Source: Homoserinimonas sedimenticola
Lineage (GTDB): Bacteria > Actinomycetota > Actinomycetes > Actinomycetales > Microbacteriaceae
Length of the DNA: 64,000 nucleotides
NCBI RefSeq assembly: GCF_026094475.1
Contig: NZ_JAPELL010000002.1
Coordinates: forward strand, 434,001-498,000
Direction of reading: 5' to 3'
Shown here: in pieces, positions 35,077 through 43,609 of the stretch
Numbering within the stretch: the first letter of the stretch is position 1
Layout of the letters: the number at the start of each line of letters is the position of its first letter
Translations under genes and position numbers: made by a program
Notes under the pieces: model-generated
What the model saw: the letters and a program-made list of their open reading frames with translations, nothing else
What the model was told of the DNA's origin: nothing
Database searches by the model: none

Positions 35077-35999
35077 CGGGTCTCCTCCACGGCGGCGGGT
35101 GTTCCGCCCGCGCGATACTCGATCTCGTCCTGCGTGAGCGCCATGTAGGCCTCCTCGAGGGAGCTGGCGACGGGAGTGAGCTCGTGCAGCACGACGCCGC
35201 TCCGCGCGGCGGCCTCGCCCACCTGCTCCGCCGTGGCTCCGCTGACGCTGAGCGCGCCGTCGGACAGCGTGCTGTGCTGAGCCTCCGGGAGGGCTGCGGC
35301 CAGCAGGTCGGGGCGCGGGGTGCGCACGCGCACGGTCGCTCCGCCCGCCCCCGCAATGATCTCGTCGACGGGGGCATCCGCCAGCACGCGACCACGGCCG
35401 AGCACGATGATGTGGTCGGCGGTCTGTGACATCTCACTCATGAGGTGGGAGGAGAGGAGCACCGTCCGCCCCTCCCCGGCGAGGTGGCGCACGAGCTTGC
35501 GCACCCACTGCACACCCTCGGGGTCGAGGCCGTTGACGGGTTCGTCGAGGATGAGGGTCGCGGGGTCGCCGAGTAGCGCTGCGGCGATTCCGAGCCGCTG
35601 TCCCATGCCGAGGGAGAAGCCGCCGACGCGCTTGCGGGCGACGCTCGAGAGACCCGTCAGTTCGATGACCTCATTCACCCGCTGCTTGCCGATGCCGTGC
35701 GTGGCCGCCATGGCGAGCAGGTGGTGGTACGCGCTGCGTCCTGTGTGCATGGCCTTCGCGTCGAGGAGCACGCCGACTTCGCGCAGGGGAGCTCGCTGCT
35801 CGCGGTAGGCCTTGCCGTTGACGGTGACCGCTCCTGCCGTCGGGCGGTCGAGCCCGACGATCATTCGCATCGTCGTCGATTTGCCGGCGCCGTTGGGGCC
35901 GAGGAAGCCCGTGACGATTCCGGGTCGCACGGTGAAGTCGATTCCATCGACCGCCGTGCGGCTGCCATAGCGCTTGCTGAGCGCCGTCGCCTCGATCAT
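35073..35999 (-). CDS. ABC transporter ATP-binding protein (DrrA-type)
   Basis: A 308-residue ATPase driving the permease encoded downstream. Walker A is GPNGAGKST, the signature is FSLGMGQRLGIA and Walker B is LILDEPVNGLDPEG, followed by the H-loop in LLSSHLMSE. The C-terminal 90 residues are the extension common in DrrA/BcrA exporters. ATG 35999 has GGAAGG five bases upstream; a GTG at 36005 is an alternative. A perfect 8-bp-arm palindrome lies 20 bases upstream across the predicted transcription start. Confidence 0.9.
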   Translation of the reverse strand: MIEATALSKRYGSRTAVDGIDFTVRPGIVTGFLGPNGAGKSTTMRMIVGLDRPTAGAVTVNGKAYREQRAPLREVGVLLDAKAMHTGRSAYHHLLAMAATHGIGKQRVNEVIELTGLSSVARKRVGGFSLGMGQRLGIAAALLGDPATLILDEPVNGLDPEGVQWVRKLVRHLAGEGRTVLLSSHLMSEMSQTADHIIVLGRGRVLADAPVDEIIAGAGGATVRVRTPRPDLLAAALPEAQHSTLSDGALSVSGATAEQVGEAAARSGVVLHELTPVASSLEEAYMALTQDEIEYRAGGTPAAVEETR

Positions 36000-36019
36000 G
36001 TGCACCTTCCGTTCACGTC

Positions 36020-36037
36020 GCGGGGCGGTCGCCCCGC
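36020..36037. promoter_or_regulatory. Palindrome at the ABC exporter promoter
   Basis: GCGGGGCG (36020-36027) faces CGCCCCGC (36030-36037). A minus-strand -10 TAGCGT (36045-36050) places transcription start next to it, so it may be an operator or a 5' hairpin. Confidence 0.4.
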
Positions 36038-36147
36038 CGAGACGACGCTAGGGCACGCGCGGGCATGGGGGCATCCTCCTGTGGAGGGATAACCGGCGAT
36101 GGATGCGGAGGTTGCGCGGGTGGCGGTTGAAGCGTGAAAGCCGGCGT

Positions 36148-36828
36148 CTAAACGGAGCGCAAGACGGCGACGACCTTGCCGAGCACCTCGGCGTAGTCGC
36201 CCAAGATCGGCGCGAAGGCGCTGTTACGGGGCAGGAGCCACGTGTGGCCGTCGCGCTGCTGGAACACCTTGACGGTCGCCTCGTCGTCGAGCATGGCGGC
36301 GACAATGTCGCCATTCTCGGCCGTCTTCTGCTGCCGCACAACGATCCAGTCGCCGTCGCAGATGGCGGCGTCGATCATCGAGTCGCCCACGACCTTGAGC
36401 ATGAAGAGGTCACCCTTGCCCACGAGTTGGCGCGGCACGGGGAACACCTCGTCGATTTGCTCCTCCGCCGTGATCGGGATGCCGGCCGCGATGCGCCCGA
36501 CGAGCGGCACCATGGCGGCATCGCCGAGGGGGGCGGATGCCGCGGCATCCGTGCTGGCGTCCGCCTCGTCGCGATCGCCCTGGGGTAGGTCGATGAGCAC
36601 CTCGATGGCGCGGGGCCGGTGCGGGTCTCGGCGAAGGTAGCCGCTCAACTCGAGCTGCCCGAGCTGGTGCGTGACGCTCGAGAGGGAGGCGAGGCCGACA
36701 GCGTCACCGATCTCGCGCATGCTCGGCGGGTATCCGCGCGTCGCGACGGCCCGCTGGATGAACTCGAGAATTGCGAGCTGCTTCTCGCTCAGGCTCTTGC
36801 GGCGCCGGGGTGATGCCTTCTCGTCCAT
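36148..36828 (-). CDS. lexA: SOS repressor LexA
   Basis: LexA represses DNA-damage genes and cleaves itself when RecA filaments form. The 226-residue protein has the N-terminal winged helix ([24 protein letters not shown]), the cleavage site Ala115-Gly116 in RIAAGIP, the nucleophile Ser150 in GDSM and Lys187 in EATVKVF. The acidic linker (about 84-100) is long, as in actinobacteria. GAGGAG precedes the ATG. Its promoter has -35 TTGTTT, a 17-base spacer and -10 TACAGT (36887-36892 region), with a LexA box over the -35, so it is autoregulated. Confidence 0.97.
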   Translation of the reverse strand: MDEKASPRRRKSLSEKQLAILEFIQRAVATRGYPPSMREIGDAVGLASLSSVTHQLGQLELSGYLRRDPHRPRAIEVLIDLPQGDRDEADASTDAAASAPLGDAAMVPLVGRIAAGIPITAEEQIDEVFPVPRQLVGKGDLFMLKVVGDSMIDAAICDGDWIVVRQQKTAENGDIVAAMLDDEATVKVFQQRDGHTWLLPRNSAFAPILGDYAEVLGKVVAVLRSV

Positions 36829-36911
36829 GGGCTCCTCGTCGGCCGAATGTCGGTGGGTGCTGCTTGGCTCTCAAGCAGTAATCGAAACTGTATCCGCCCC
36901 AGCGGTGTGAA

Positions 36912-36927
36912 ACAAACATGTGTTCGA
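36912..36927. promoter_or_regulatory. LexA box of lexA
   Basis: Read on the minus strand, TCGAACACATGTTTGT matches the SOS box with an imperfect right half (GTTT for GTTC). It overlaps the lexA -35 element, so it would give autorepression with moderate affinity. Confidence 0.72.
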
Positions 36928-36986
36928 GTGTGTCGCCGCATTTTTCGGGACGCATGCGCCAGATCGGGACTTGCGCCCGGCGACAT

Positions 36987-37002
36987 TCGAAGATATGTTC
37001 GG
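36987..37002. promoter_or_regulatory. LexA box of the LysM gene
   Basis: TCGAAGATATGTTCGG differs from the consensus only at the fourth core base (GAAG for GAAC). It contains the -10 TATGTT (36994-36999), which is 17 bases from TTGCGC (36971-36976). Confidence 0.68.
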
Positions 37003-37006
37003 TACA

Positions 37007-37052
37007 AAGATCCGCCCCCGGGGTTCCCGGCCGAATCCCGGGGCGGATTCTT
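37007..37052 (+). promoter_or_regulatory. Strong 5' UTR hairpin before the LysM gene
   Basis: TCCGCCCC starting at 37011 and its GGG extension pair with CCCGGGGCGGA ending at 37047, with one bulged C, and AAGA/TTCTT extends the base. The predicted transcript would begin almost at the stem, so it may stabilise the RNA 5' end or limit expression. Confidence 0.5.
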
Positions 37053-37098
37053 GCCAGGCCGCAGTTCACGCAGCACGACGGGCGAAAGGAGCAACCTC

Positions 37099-37446
37099 AT
37101 GAGCACGACCGCCACCAGCAGCGCCTCCTCCTCGGCGGCCCCCCGACTGCGCCTCACGCGGCGCGGCCGCATCGTCTTCACGACGCTCGCGGCGACGCCC
37201 CTTGTCGTGATCGCCCTCCTGCTCGGGCTCAACGGCGGTATGGCGACGGCGACCAACTCCTCGGGCGCTCCTCTCGAGTCCGTGACGATCTCGGCGGGCC
37301 AGTCCCTGTGGGCGGTCGCAAGCGAGGTCGCGCCTAACGAGGATCCTCGTGAGGTCATCGCCCGTTTCGTCGAGGTGAATCAGCTCGACTCGGTTGAGGT
37401 CGTTCCCGGCCAGCGGCTCTTCGTGCCCGCCGCCTACTCCGGCTGA
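37099..37446 (+). CDS. LysM-domain membrane protein, probable SOS cell-division inhibitor
   Basis: A 115-residue protein with a cytoplasmic Ser/Arg-rich N-terminus, one transmembrane helix (about 27-47) and an extracellular LysM domain (about 61-111, VTISAGQSLWAVASEVAPNED). The same arrangement, divergent from lexA and under a LexA box, is known for actinobacterial division suppressors (DivS, ChiZ/Rv2719c) and parallels YneA of Bacillus. It probably halts division during DNA damage by acting at the septal wall. The start is fixed by AAAGGAG at 37085-37091. No lytic domain is present. Confidence 0.8.
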   Translation: MSTTATSSASSSAAPRLRLTRRGRIVFTTLAATPLVVIALLLGLNGGMATATNSSGAPLESVTISAGQSLWAVASEVAPNEDPREVIARFVEVNQLDSVEVVPGQRLFVPAAYSG

Positions 37447-37531
37447 GTCCTGGCTCTCTCAGGCGAGGACTGGCCCTGTCGGGCGGCATTGCGCGCCGCT
37501 GCGGCCTGCTCCGCCACGGGTTCACCCCTCC

Positions 37532-37537
37532 TAAGAT
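37532..37537 (+). promoter_or_regulatory. -10 element, leaderless hisC
   Basis: TAAGAT starting 12 bases before the GTG at 37544. Confidence 0.5.
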
Positions 37538-37543
37538 GATGGG

Positions 37544-38638
37544 GTGGCTTCACTGGCAGACCTTCCCCTCCGCGACAACCTCAGGGGACTGACCCCCTAC
37601 GGCGCTCCTCAGAAGCAGGTGCGGGTCGCCCTCAACGTCAACGAGAACACGCATCCGATCCCGGAGGGCGTCGCGCATGATGTCGTGACCTCTCTTGCCC
37701 AGGCGCTCCTGGGCATCAACCGCTACCCGGACCGCGAGTTCACAACGCTGCGCGAACGCCTCGCGCGCTATGTCGGTCACGAGATGACGGCGGATCATCT
37801 CTGGGCGGCGAACGGCTCCAACGAGGTGCTCCAGCAGATCCTCCAGGCTTTCGGCGGGCCGGGCCGCACCGTTCTCGGATTTCCGCCCACTTACTCCATG
37901 CACTCGATCATCGCGGCGGGAACCGACACCACCTGGATCGCGGGGGAGCGGGATCCGGGCTTCGAACTCACACCGTCGCTCGTCACGGAGTGGATCGAGA
38001 AGACCTCTCCCGATCTGATCTTCCTCTGCGCCCCCAACAACCCGACGGGCACGCCGCTCGACCTCGATGCGATCACGGCCGCGTATGACGCGACGAATGG
38101 CATGGTTGTCGTCGACGAGGCCTATGCCGAGTTCGCCCCGGACGGAACCCCCAGTGCCCTGACGCTTCTCGAGGGACGCGAGCGGTTGATCGTCTCGCGC
38201 ACCATGAGTAAGGCCTTCGCCTTCGCCGGTGCCCGCGTGGGCTATATGGTGGCCGATCCCGCCGTGTGCGACGCCATTCGGCTCGTGCGCCTTCCGTACC
38301 ACCTCTCCGCGTTGACGCAGGCTGCGGCGATCGCGGCGCTCGACCACACGGATGAGATGCTCGCGATGGTCGACGACATCCGTGGGCAGCGCGATCGTCT
38401 GCTTGCTGAGCTGCCGAAGCTCGGCTTCACGGTGTGGCCGAGCGAGGCCAACTTCGTGCTCTTCGGCGGAGTGCACCAGCCGCACGCGCTCTTCGAGGCA
38501 CTGCTGGAGCGGGACATCATCATCCGTGACCTGGGCATCCCGCACCATCTGCGAGTGACGGCGGGCACGGAGCAGGAGACGACGCTGTTCCTGGAGACGC
38601 TCCAGGACCTTGGTGGCGCTGAGTTCGGCCGTCAGTGA
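37544..38638 (+). CDS. hisC: Histidinol-phosphate aminotransferase
   Basis: A PLP-dependent class I/II transaminase that makes histidinol phosphate. The 364-residue protein has NVNENTHP near the start, the cofactor-binding [20 protein letters not shown] and the Schiff-base Lys223 in [15 protein letters not shown]. It heads a hisC-hisB-hisH-priA cluster in pathway-typical actinobacterial order; hisD is not seen upstream. Broad-specificity aromatic transaminases share these motifs, but the his context settles the assignment. Confidence 0.94.
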   Translation: MASLADLPLRDNLRGLTPYGAPQKQVRVALNVNENTHPIPEGVAHDVVTSLAQALLGINRYPDREFTTLRERLARYVGHEMTADHLWAANGSNEVLQQILQAFGGPGRTVLGFPPTYSMHSIIAAGTDTTWIAGERDPGFELTPSLVTEWIEKTSPDLIFLCAPNNPTGTPLDLDAITAAYDATNGMVVVDEAYAEFAPDGTPSALTLLEGRERLIVSRTMSKAFAFAGARVGYMVADPAVCDAIRLVRLPYHLSALTQAAAIAALDHTDEMLAMVDDIRGQRDRLLAELPKLGFTVWPSEANFVLFGGVHQPHALFEALLERDIIIRDLGIPHHLRVTAGTEQETTLFLETLQDLGGAEFGRQ

Positions 38639-38667
38639 ACGCCCGGCGGCGGATCGGGCGCCGTCGC

Positions 38668-38673
38668 TAGACT
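38668..38673 (+). promoter_or_regulatory. Candidate internal -10 element before hisB
   Basis: TAGACT in the 109-base hisC-hisB gap, giving a leader of about 68 bases. Confidence 0.4.
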
Positions 38674-38747
38674 GGGGGGCCGGGGCTGGAGCTCCGAAAC
38701 GGTGGCGTGACCGACCTGTCGCGCCGGTGCGAGACGAGGAATCACGA

Positions 38748-39371
38748 ATGGCAGAGCAGGCCGCAGGCCAAGGGCGCAGGGTGGCTCAGCTGAGCCGAGA
38801 GACGAGCGAATCGAGCATCGAGCTCTCGCTCGACCTCGACGGCACGGGTCGCGCCGACATCGACACCTCGGTGCCCTTCTTCGACCACATGCTGACGGCC
38901 CTCGCCAAGCACTCCCTTATCGACCTCACCGTGCGCGCGAAGGGCGACATCGAGATCGATGTGCACCACACGGTCGAGGACATCGGCATCGTCCTCGGCA
39001 AGGCTCTGGGTCAGGCTCTCGGCGACAAGGCGGGCATCTCGCGGTTCGGCGACGCCATGGTGCCGCTCGACGAGGCGCTCGTGAGCGCGGTCGTCGATGT
39101 CTCGGGGCGCCCGTTCCTTGTGCACGACGGGGAGCCGGCCGGTTTCGAGTTCCACCTCATCGGTGGTCACTTCACGGGTTCCATGGTGCGCCACGTCTTC
39201 GAGGCGATCACGTTCCACGCGGGCCTCACGGTGCACATCCGCGTGCTGGGCGGGCGCGATCCGCACCACATCGCCGAGGCAGAGTTCAAGGCGTTCGCCC
39301 GTGCGCTGCGCAAGGCGATCGAAGCGGATGCCCGCGTCAGCGGCATCCCGTCGACGAAGGGGGCGCTGTGA
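38748..39371 (+). CDS. hisB: Imidazoleglycerol-phosphate dehydratase
   Basis: HisB dehydrates imidazole glycerol phosphate. The 207-residue, single-function protein has the metal-binding repeats [36 protein letters not shown] and [15 protein letters not shown] with their characteristic histidines and glutamates. The E. coli-type phosphatase domain is absent, as in other actinobacteria. ATG 38748 has ACGAGGA upstream; the frame opens earlier without family sequence. Its stop overlaps the hisH GTG. Confidence 0.95.
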   Translation: MAEQAAGQGRRVAQLSRETSESSIELSLDLDGTGRADIDTSVPFFDHMLTALAKHSLIDLTVRAKGDIEIDVHHTVEDIGIVLGKALGQALGDKAGISRFGDAMVPLDEALVSAVVDVSGRPFLVHDGEPAGFEFHLIGGHFTGSMVRHVFEAITFHAGLTVHIRVLGGRDPHHIAEAEFKAFARALRKAIEADARVSGIPSTKGAL

Positions 39372-40006
39372 CCGCTGCCCGTCCGAGCGTTGCCGTGCTC
39401 GATTACGGCAGCGGCAACGTGCACTCGGCCGTCAAGGCGCTCGAGCTGGCGGGTGCCAACGTCGAGTTGACGGCGGATGCCGCGAAGGTGGCGGCGGCTG
39501 ATGGCCTGCTCGTGCCAGGAGTGGGTGCGTTCTCGGCCGTCATGAAGGCGCTGGAGGGCGTGAACGGTGCCGAGATGATCGACCGTCGCCTGGCGGGAGG
39601 TCGCCCGGTGCTCGGCATCTGCGTGGGTATGCAGGTCATGTTCGAGCGCGGTATCGAGCGCGGCCTCACGACGGAGGGTCTGGGGGAGTGGCCGGGCACG
39701 GTCGACCAGCTCGACGCCCCTGTCGTGCCGCACATGGGCTGGAATACCGTCGACGTTCCCGAGGATTCGGTTCTGTTCGACGGCGTTGCCGACGAGCGGT
39801 TCTACTTCGTCCACTCCTACGGCGCCAAGGAGTGGGGCATTGATGCGATGCCCCCGTTCCCGGCGGCGCGTCTCACGTGGGCGGAGCATGGCGGTCGCTT
39901 CCTCGCGGCGGTCGAGAACGGCCCTCTGAGCGCCACGCAGTTCCACCCGGAGAAGTCAGGAGAGCCGGGCATCCGCGTGCTCTCCAACTGGCTCCGCACG
40001 CTCTGA
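39368..40006 (+). CDS. hisH: Imidazole glycerol phosphate synthase, glutaminase subunit
   Basis: HisH releases ammonia from glutamine for HisF. The 212-residue class I amidotransferase has the nucleophile Cys85 in GICVGMQ and the His193/Glu195 pair in FHPEKSG. The N-terminal DYGSGNVHS and the oxyanion segment GVGAFSAV are also typical. The GTG start overlaps the hisB stop (GTGA). hisF is not in this window, so the partner subunit is encoded elsewhere. Confidence 0.95.
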   Translation: MTAARPSVAVLDYGSGNVHSAVKALELAGANVELTADAAKVAAADGLLVPGVGAFSAVMKALEGVNGAEMIDRRLAGGRPVLGICVGMQVMFERGIERGLTTEGLGEWPGTVDQLDAPVVPHMGWNTVDVPEDSVLFDGVADERFYFVHSYGAKEWGIDAMPPFPAARLTWAEHGGRFLAAVENGPLSATQFHPEKSGEPGIRVLSNWLRTL

Positions 40007-40057
40007 CGCCGGCGAATTCGCGCGGCTTGGGATCGGGAGTAGTATCGGTGTCTTGTT

Positions 40058-40071
40058 GCGCGAAATCGCGC
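40058..40071 (+). other. Hairpin in the hisH-priA gap
   Basis: GCGCG-AAAT-CGCGC forms a perfect 5-bp stem with a tetraloop in the 112-base gap. A possible promoter (TAGTAT near 40039) lies just upstream, so it would be in the priA leader. Confidence 0.4.
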
Positions 40072-40118
40072 TCGAATCCCCCTCTTGCAACCTGGCGATC
40101 ACGCCGAGAAAGCCCTAG

Positions 40119-40868
40119 ATGAGCGAGTTCAACAAGACCCCAGGCCTCACGCTGTTCCCCGCTGTGGATGTCTCCGATGGCAAGGCCGTGCGTCTGACGC
40201 GGGGCGAAGCGGGCAGTGAGACAAGCTACGGGGATCCGATCTCCGCGGCGGAGTCGTGGGCGGCGCAGGGCGCCGAGTGGATTCACCTCGTCGATCTCGA
40301 TGCGGCCTTCGGGCGCGGCAGCAATCACGGCGTCATCAAGAAGGTGATCCGGCAGGTGCGCGGCGTGCTCAACATCGAGCTTTCGGGCGGCATCCGTGAT
40401 GACCGCTCGCTCGAGTCGGCGCTTGCGACGGGCGCGAAGCGTCTCAATCTGGGCACTGCGGCCCTGGAGAATCCGGAGTGGGCGGCGCATGTCATCTCCG
40501 AATACGGGGAGGCGATCGCGGTCGGGCTGGACGTGCGCGGCACGACGCTCGCGACGCGCGGCTGGACTCAGGATGGCGGCGACCTGTGGGCGGTCATGGA
40601 CCGACTCGAGGAGGCGGGATGCGCCCGCTATGTCGTCACGGATGTCACGAAGGACGGCACGATGCAGGGCCCCAATGTCGGGTTGCTTCGCGAGGTGCTC
40701 GAGCACACACCCAAACCCGTCATCGCCTCGGGCGGCATCTCGAGCCTCGACGACCTGATCGCGTTGCGCGAGCTTGTCCCCCTCGGGCTTGAGGGCGCCA
40801 TCGTGGGCAAGGCCCTCTACAACGGCGCGTTCACGCTGGCCCAGGCGTTGGACGTCGCCGGCGCGTGA
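40119..40868 (+). CDS. priA: Bifunctional HisA/TrpF isomerase (PriA)
   Basis: A (beta/alpha)8-barrel phosphoribosyl isomerase. In actinobacteria this enzyme serves both histidine (ProFAR isomerase) and tryptophan (PRA isomerase) synthesis. The 249-residue protein has catalytic Asp17 in FPAVDVSDG and Asp175 in TDVTKDGT. The PriA-type active-site loop [11 protein letters not shown] (Arg147, Trp149) supports dual specificity rather than plain HisA. Whether a separate trpF exists cannot be seen from this window. Its stop overlaps the GTG of the next gene. Confidence 0.92.
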   Translation: MSEFNKTPGLTLFPAVDVSDGKAVRLTRGEAGSETSYGDPISAAESWAAQGAEWIHLVDLDAAFGRGSNHGVIKKVIRQVRGVLNIELSGGIRDDRSLESALATGAKRLNLGTAALENPEWAAHVISEYGEAIAVGLDVRGTTLATRGWTQDGGDLWAVMDRLEEAGCARYVVTDVTKDGTMQGPNVGLLREVLEHTPKPVIASGGISSLDDLIALRELVPLGLEGAIVGKALYNGAFTLAQALDVAGA

Positions 40869-41650
40869 CCTCGGGTCCGCACCACGAGCATCCGGTCGGT
40901 GGCACCGACTCGGCGGGCCAGCCGTGGGCGGGGCGCTCCTTCGGTGAGACCCCTTTTGCCGACGATGACGGCTCGGCTCCGCCCGAGTATCTCCGCGCCA
41001 TTGGCGCGTTTCGGGCCGGGCGTGCTGCCCAAGCGGATGTCGTGGACGCGCTCCGTGGGGTGCGCCTGCTGATTCCGCTCGTCGCATCGCTCGGGGAGTC
41101 CGGCACGAATGAGCGCGGCGTCACAGTGGACAAGAGCGCCGATCTCGCGATCGTGACGGTCGCGGGGCCCGACGGGCGCTCGGTGCTGCCCGTCTTCAGC
41201 TCTGTGGCCGCGATGCAGGCGTGGAATCCGAAGGCCCGCCCGGTTCCCGCCGATGCGGTGCGCGTGGCCCTTGCTGCGGCCGACGAGTCGACCGATCTCG
41301 TCGTGGTCGACCCGACGAGCGACACGGAGTTTGTGGTTCGGCGACCCGCACTGTGGGCGGTCGCCCAGTCCAAGGACTGGCGTTCTCCCCTCGATGACGA
41401 GGCGGTGAGTGCAGAGTTCGCGTCGTCAGCCCAGGGCGAGGCGGATGTCGCGGGCGTCTCCCTGCGCGCGGGGGATCCGGCTGCCCAGCTCCACGGTCCG
41501 GAGCTCGTGGTGGAGCTCGCACTGCGCCCGGGCCTCGACGAGGCGGCGCTCTCGACGCTGCTGTCCCGCCTGCAGGACCGCTGGTCCCGCAGCGAGGTCA
41601 TCGCGACGCGGGTCGACTCCCTCGCCCTTAGGGTCGTCGCTGCGACCTAG
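40865..41650 (+). CDS. SseB family protein
   Basis: A 261-residue protein with an SseB N-terminal-type domain over about 20-150 ([53 protein letters not shown] in segments). Proteins of this kind are frequent between his genes and infC in actinobacteria. Their function is unclear; the E. coli namesake was linked to sulfurtransferase activity without solid proof. The GTG overlaps the priA stop. Its TAG lies in the four-base sequence ctag, which also encodes the stop of the convergent DUF1844 gene. Confidence 0.75.
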   Translation: MTSGPHHEHPVGGTDSAGQPWAGRSFGETPFADDDGSAPPEYLRAIGAFRAGRAAQADVVDALRGVRLLIPLVASLGESGTNERGVTVDKSADLAIVTVAGPDGRSVLPVFSSVAAMQAWNPKARPVPADAVRVALAAADESTDLVVVDPTSDTEFVVRRPALWAVAQSKDWRSPLDDEAVSAEFASSAQGEADVAGVSLRAGDPAAQLHGPELVVELALRPGLDEAALSTLLSRLQDRWSRSEVIATRVDSLALRVVAAT

Positions 41651-42021
41651 CTCACGGGCCCCGTGAACTTCTCGCCGGGGCCCTTGCCCGGGGCATCCGG
41701 AATCGACGACGCCTCGCGGAAGGCGAGCTGCAGTGAGCGCAGCCCGTCGCGCAGGGGGCGCGCGTGTGAGTCGGAGAGGTCGGGCGCGGCGGCCGTGATG
41801 AGGCCTGCGAGGGCCGTGATGAGCTTGCGCGCCTCGTCGAGGTCGGTCTCTGCCCCGGGGTCGTCGGCAAGGCCGCACTTGACCGCGGCGGCGCTCATGA
41901 GGTGAACGCAGACGGTGTTGATGACCTCGACGGCGGGTACCTCGGAAATGTCGCGGGCGGCGCCGAGCGGCAGGTCGTAGATGTCGTTGCCGTGGGGTTC
42001 GGCGGACGGGGTATCGCTCAT
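41647..42021 (-). CDS. DUF1844 family protein
   Basis: A 124-residue acidic protein of the DUF1844 family, found next to infC in many actinobacteria. The conserved core is EVPAVEVINTVCVHLMSAAAVKCGL followed by DLDEARKLITALAGLITAAAPDL in segments, a helical region with a single CxxxL-type stretch. The function is unknown. ATG 42021 has GAGGA 8 bases upstream; a TTG directly before it is in frame. It is divergent from infC across a 292-base gap. Confidence 0.8.
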   Translation of the reverse strand: MSDTPSAEPHGNDIYDLPLGAARDISEVPAVEVINTVCVHLMSAAAVKCGLADDPGAETDLDEARKLITALAGLITAAAPDLSDSHARPLRDGLRSLQLAFREASSIPDAPGKGPGEKFTGPVS

Positions 42022-42313
42022 CAAGGGTTCCTCTGTTAGAATCGTTCGGGCTCCGGAGCCGATGTCGGTTTCGGATACGAAAGTGGAGATTCTCCCACCC
42101 GCGCTTGACCGCCCTGCTTCACAAGGTTACCGGGTTGTTGGCACCCCGCCGACGTGCACGTGAGTGCTCGCCGGTAGCAGTTCAGGGTGCCGTACCAGTG
42201 CTGTTCTCGTCGCCTGACGCAGCAGGCTGGTGTGAATCCTCACTCTCGTCGCCACGGCATCCGCCGCAGGCCAGGCACACAGTTTTTGCAGACGAGTACA
42301 CGAGGAGCACCGC
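42022..42313 (+). promoter_or_regulatory. infC: infC leader region
   Basis: The 292 bases before infC hold no gene. A -10 TAGAAT (42037-42042) would give a leader of about 265 bases. Within it I see a hairpin GCAC-GTGA-GTGC (42156-42167) flanked by CCG/CGG, and a second stem CCTG/CAGG near 42207-42220. A ribosomal-protein or IF3 autoregulatory leader is plausible but unproven. Confidence 0.45.
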
Positions 42314-42907
42314 ATCAGCGATCCCAGAACCAACGAGCGCATCCGCGTTCCCGAGGTCCGCCTTGTCGGCCCCGGGGGCGAGCAGGTCGGCGTAGTCCGC
42401 ATCGAGGAAGCGCTTCGTCTTGCCCAGGAGGCCGATCTCGACCTGGTTGAGGTCGCGCCGAACTCCCGGCCGCCCGTCGTCAAGATCATGGACTTCGGCA
42501 AGTTCAAGTACGAGACGGCGCAGAAGGCCAAGGAGGCCAAGCGCAACCAGTCGAACACGATCCTCAAGGAGGTTCGTTTCAGGCTGAAGATCGACACCCA
42601 CGACTACGAGACGAAGCGCAAGCGCGCCGAGGGCTTCCTCAAGCAGGGTGACAAGGTCAAGGCCATGATCCTGTTTCGCGGCCGTGAGCAGTCGCGCCCC
42701 GAGCAGGGCGTCCGTCTGCTGCAGCGTTTCGCGGAGGATGTGGCGGAGTTCGGTTCGGTCGAGTCGACGCCGACGATCGACGGGCGCAACATGACGATGG
42801 TCATCGGGCCGCTCAAGACCAAGGCTGAGGCGAAGGCTGAGGCGGATGCTCGCAAGCCGAGCAAGTCGCGTGAGCCCCAGGCCGAGGCCGGCCAGTCGGC
42901 GGAATAG
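42314..42907 (+). CDS. infC: Translation initiation factor IF-3 (ATC start)
   Basis: IF-3 binds the 30S subunit and rejects incorrect start codons. The 197-residue product begins [15 protein letters not shown], read from the rare start codon ATC at 42314 with GAGGAG six bases upstream. No ATG or GTG in this frame comes before the internal ATG 42488, which would remove the N-terminal domain. Rare start codons let IF-3 repress its own synthesis. The domains are N-terminal (about 1-75), linker [15 protein letters not shown] and C-terminal [17 protein letters not shown]. An Ala/Glu/Lys-rich tail is specific to this group. rpmI and rplT follow. Confidence 0.93.
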   Translation: MSDPRTNERIRVPEVRLVGPGGEQVGVVRIEEALRLAQEADLDLVEVAPNSRPPVVKIMDFGKFKYETAQKAKEAKRNQSNTILKEVRFRLKIDTHDYETKRKRAEGFLKQGDKVKAMILFRGREQSRPEQGVRLLQRFAEDVAEFGSVESTPTIDGRNMTMVIGPLKTKAEAKAEADARKPSKSREPQAEAGQSAE

Positions 42908-42968
42908 TCCGCCCCACGAGTTTCGCCCGTTCGGGCGTCATCGAGCACGACAGCAACAAAGGAGAGAA

Positions 42969-43163
42969 ATGCCCAAGCAGAAGTCCCACTCCGGGGCCAA
43001 GAAGCGGTTCAAGGTCACCGGCAGCGGCAAGGTCATGAAGCAGCAGGCCGGCATGCGCCACAACCTCGAGGTGAAGTCGGGTCAGCGCAAGCGCCGCCTC
43101 AACGCCGACCAGGTGCTGGCGCCGCAGGACGCCAAGGTCATCAAGAAGCTTCTCGGCAAGTAA
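42969..43163 (+). CDS. rpmI: 50S ribosomal protein L35
   Basis: The 64-residue basic protein begins [21 protein letters not shown], the L35 signature, and ends KVIKKLLGK. It assembles into the large ribosomal subunit. ATG 42969 is preceded by AAAGGAG with short spacing. It is the middle gene of the infC-rpmI-rplT operon. Confidence 0.96.
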   Translation: MPKQKSHSGAKKRFKVTGSGKVMKQQAGMRHNLEVKSGQRKRRLNADQVLAPQDAKVIKKLLGK

Positions 43164-43191
43164 CGCCGAGCCAGATCAAGGAACATAGAAA

Positions 43192-43578
43192 ATGGCAAGA
43201 GTAAAGCGGGCTGTCAACGCCCACAAGAAGCGTCGCGTCATCCTCGAGCGCGCCAGCGGTTACCGCGGCCAGCGTTCGCGCCTCTACCGCAAGGCGAAGG
43301 AGCAGGTCACCCACTCGCTCGTCTACGCGTACCGCGACCGTCGCGCCCGCAAGGGTGACTTCCGTCGCCTCTGGATCCAGCGCATCAACGCCGCGTCGCG
43401 CGCCAACGGCCTGACCTACAACCGCTTCATCCAGGGTCTCGGCCTCGCGGGCATCGAGGTCGACCGTCGCATGCTTGCCGACATGGCGGTCAACGACCCC
43501 AAGACGTTCACGGCCATCGTTGCGACCGCCAAGGCCGCTCTGCCGTCCGACACGTCGGCCCCCAAGGTTTCGGCGTAG
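43192..43578 (+). CDS. rplT: 50S ribosomal protein L20
   Basis: A 128-residue protein needed for early large-subunit assembly. The N-terminus [30 protein letters not shown] in segments is the RNA-binding tail, and the globular part contains [25 protein letters not shown]. In several bacteria L20 represses its own operon through the leader RNA. The upstream infC leader is the place to look for such a site here. Confidence 0.96.
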   Translation: MARVKRAVNAHKKRRVILERASGYRGQRSRLYRKAKEQVTHSLVYAYRDRRARKGDFRRLWIQRINAASRANGLTYNRFIQGLGLAGIEVDRRMLADMAVNDPKTFTAIVATAKAALPSDTSAPKVSA

Positions 43579-43596
43579 TCCGAGCCTTAGCGGCCC

Positions 43597-43602
43597 TAGA
43601 CT
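43597..43602 (+). promoter_or_regulatory. -10 element, leaderless rRNA methyltransferase gene
   Basis: TAGACT starting 13 bases before the ATG at 43610. Confidence 0.55.
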
Positions 43603-43609
43603 TGGGGCC

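Noticed and set aside
42488-42907. infC starting at ATG 42488
   Set aside because: It would delete the IF-3 N-terminal domain, whereas ATC 42314 with GAGGAG gives the full conserved protein.
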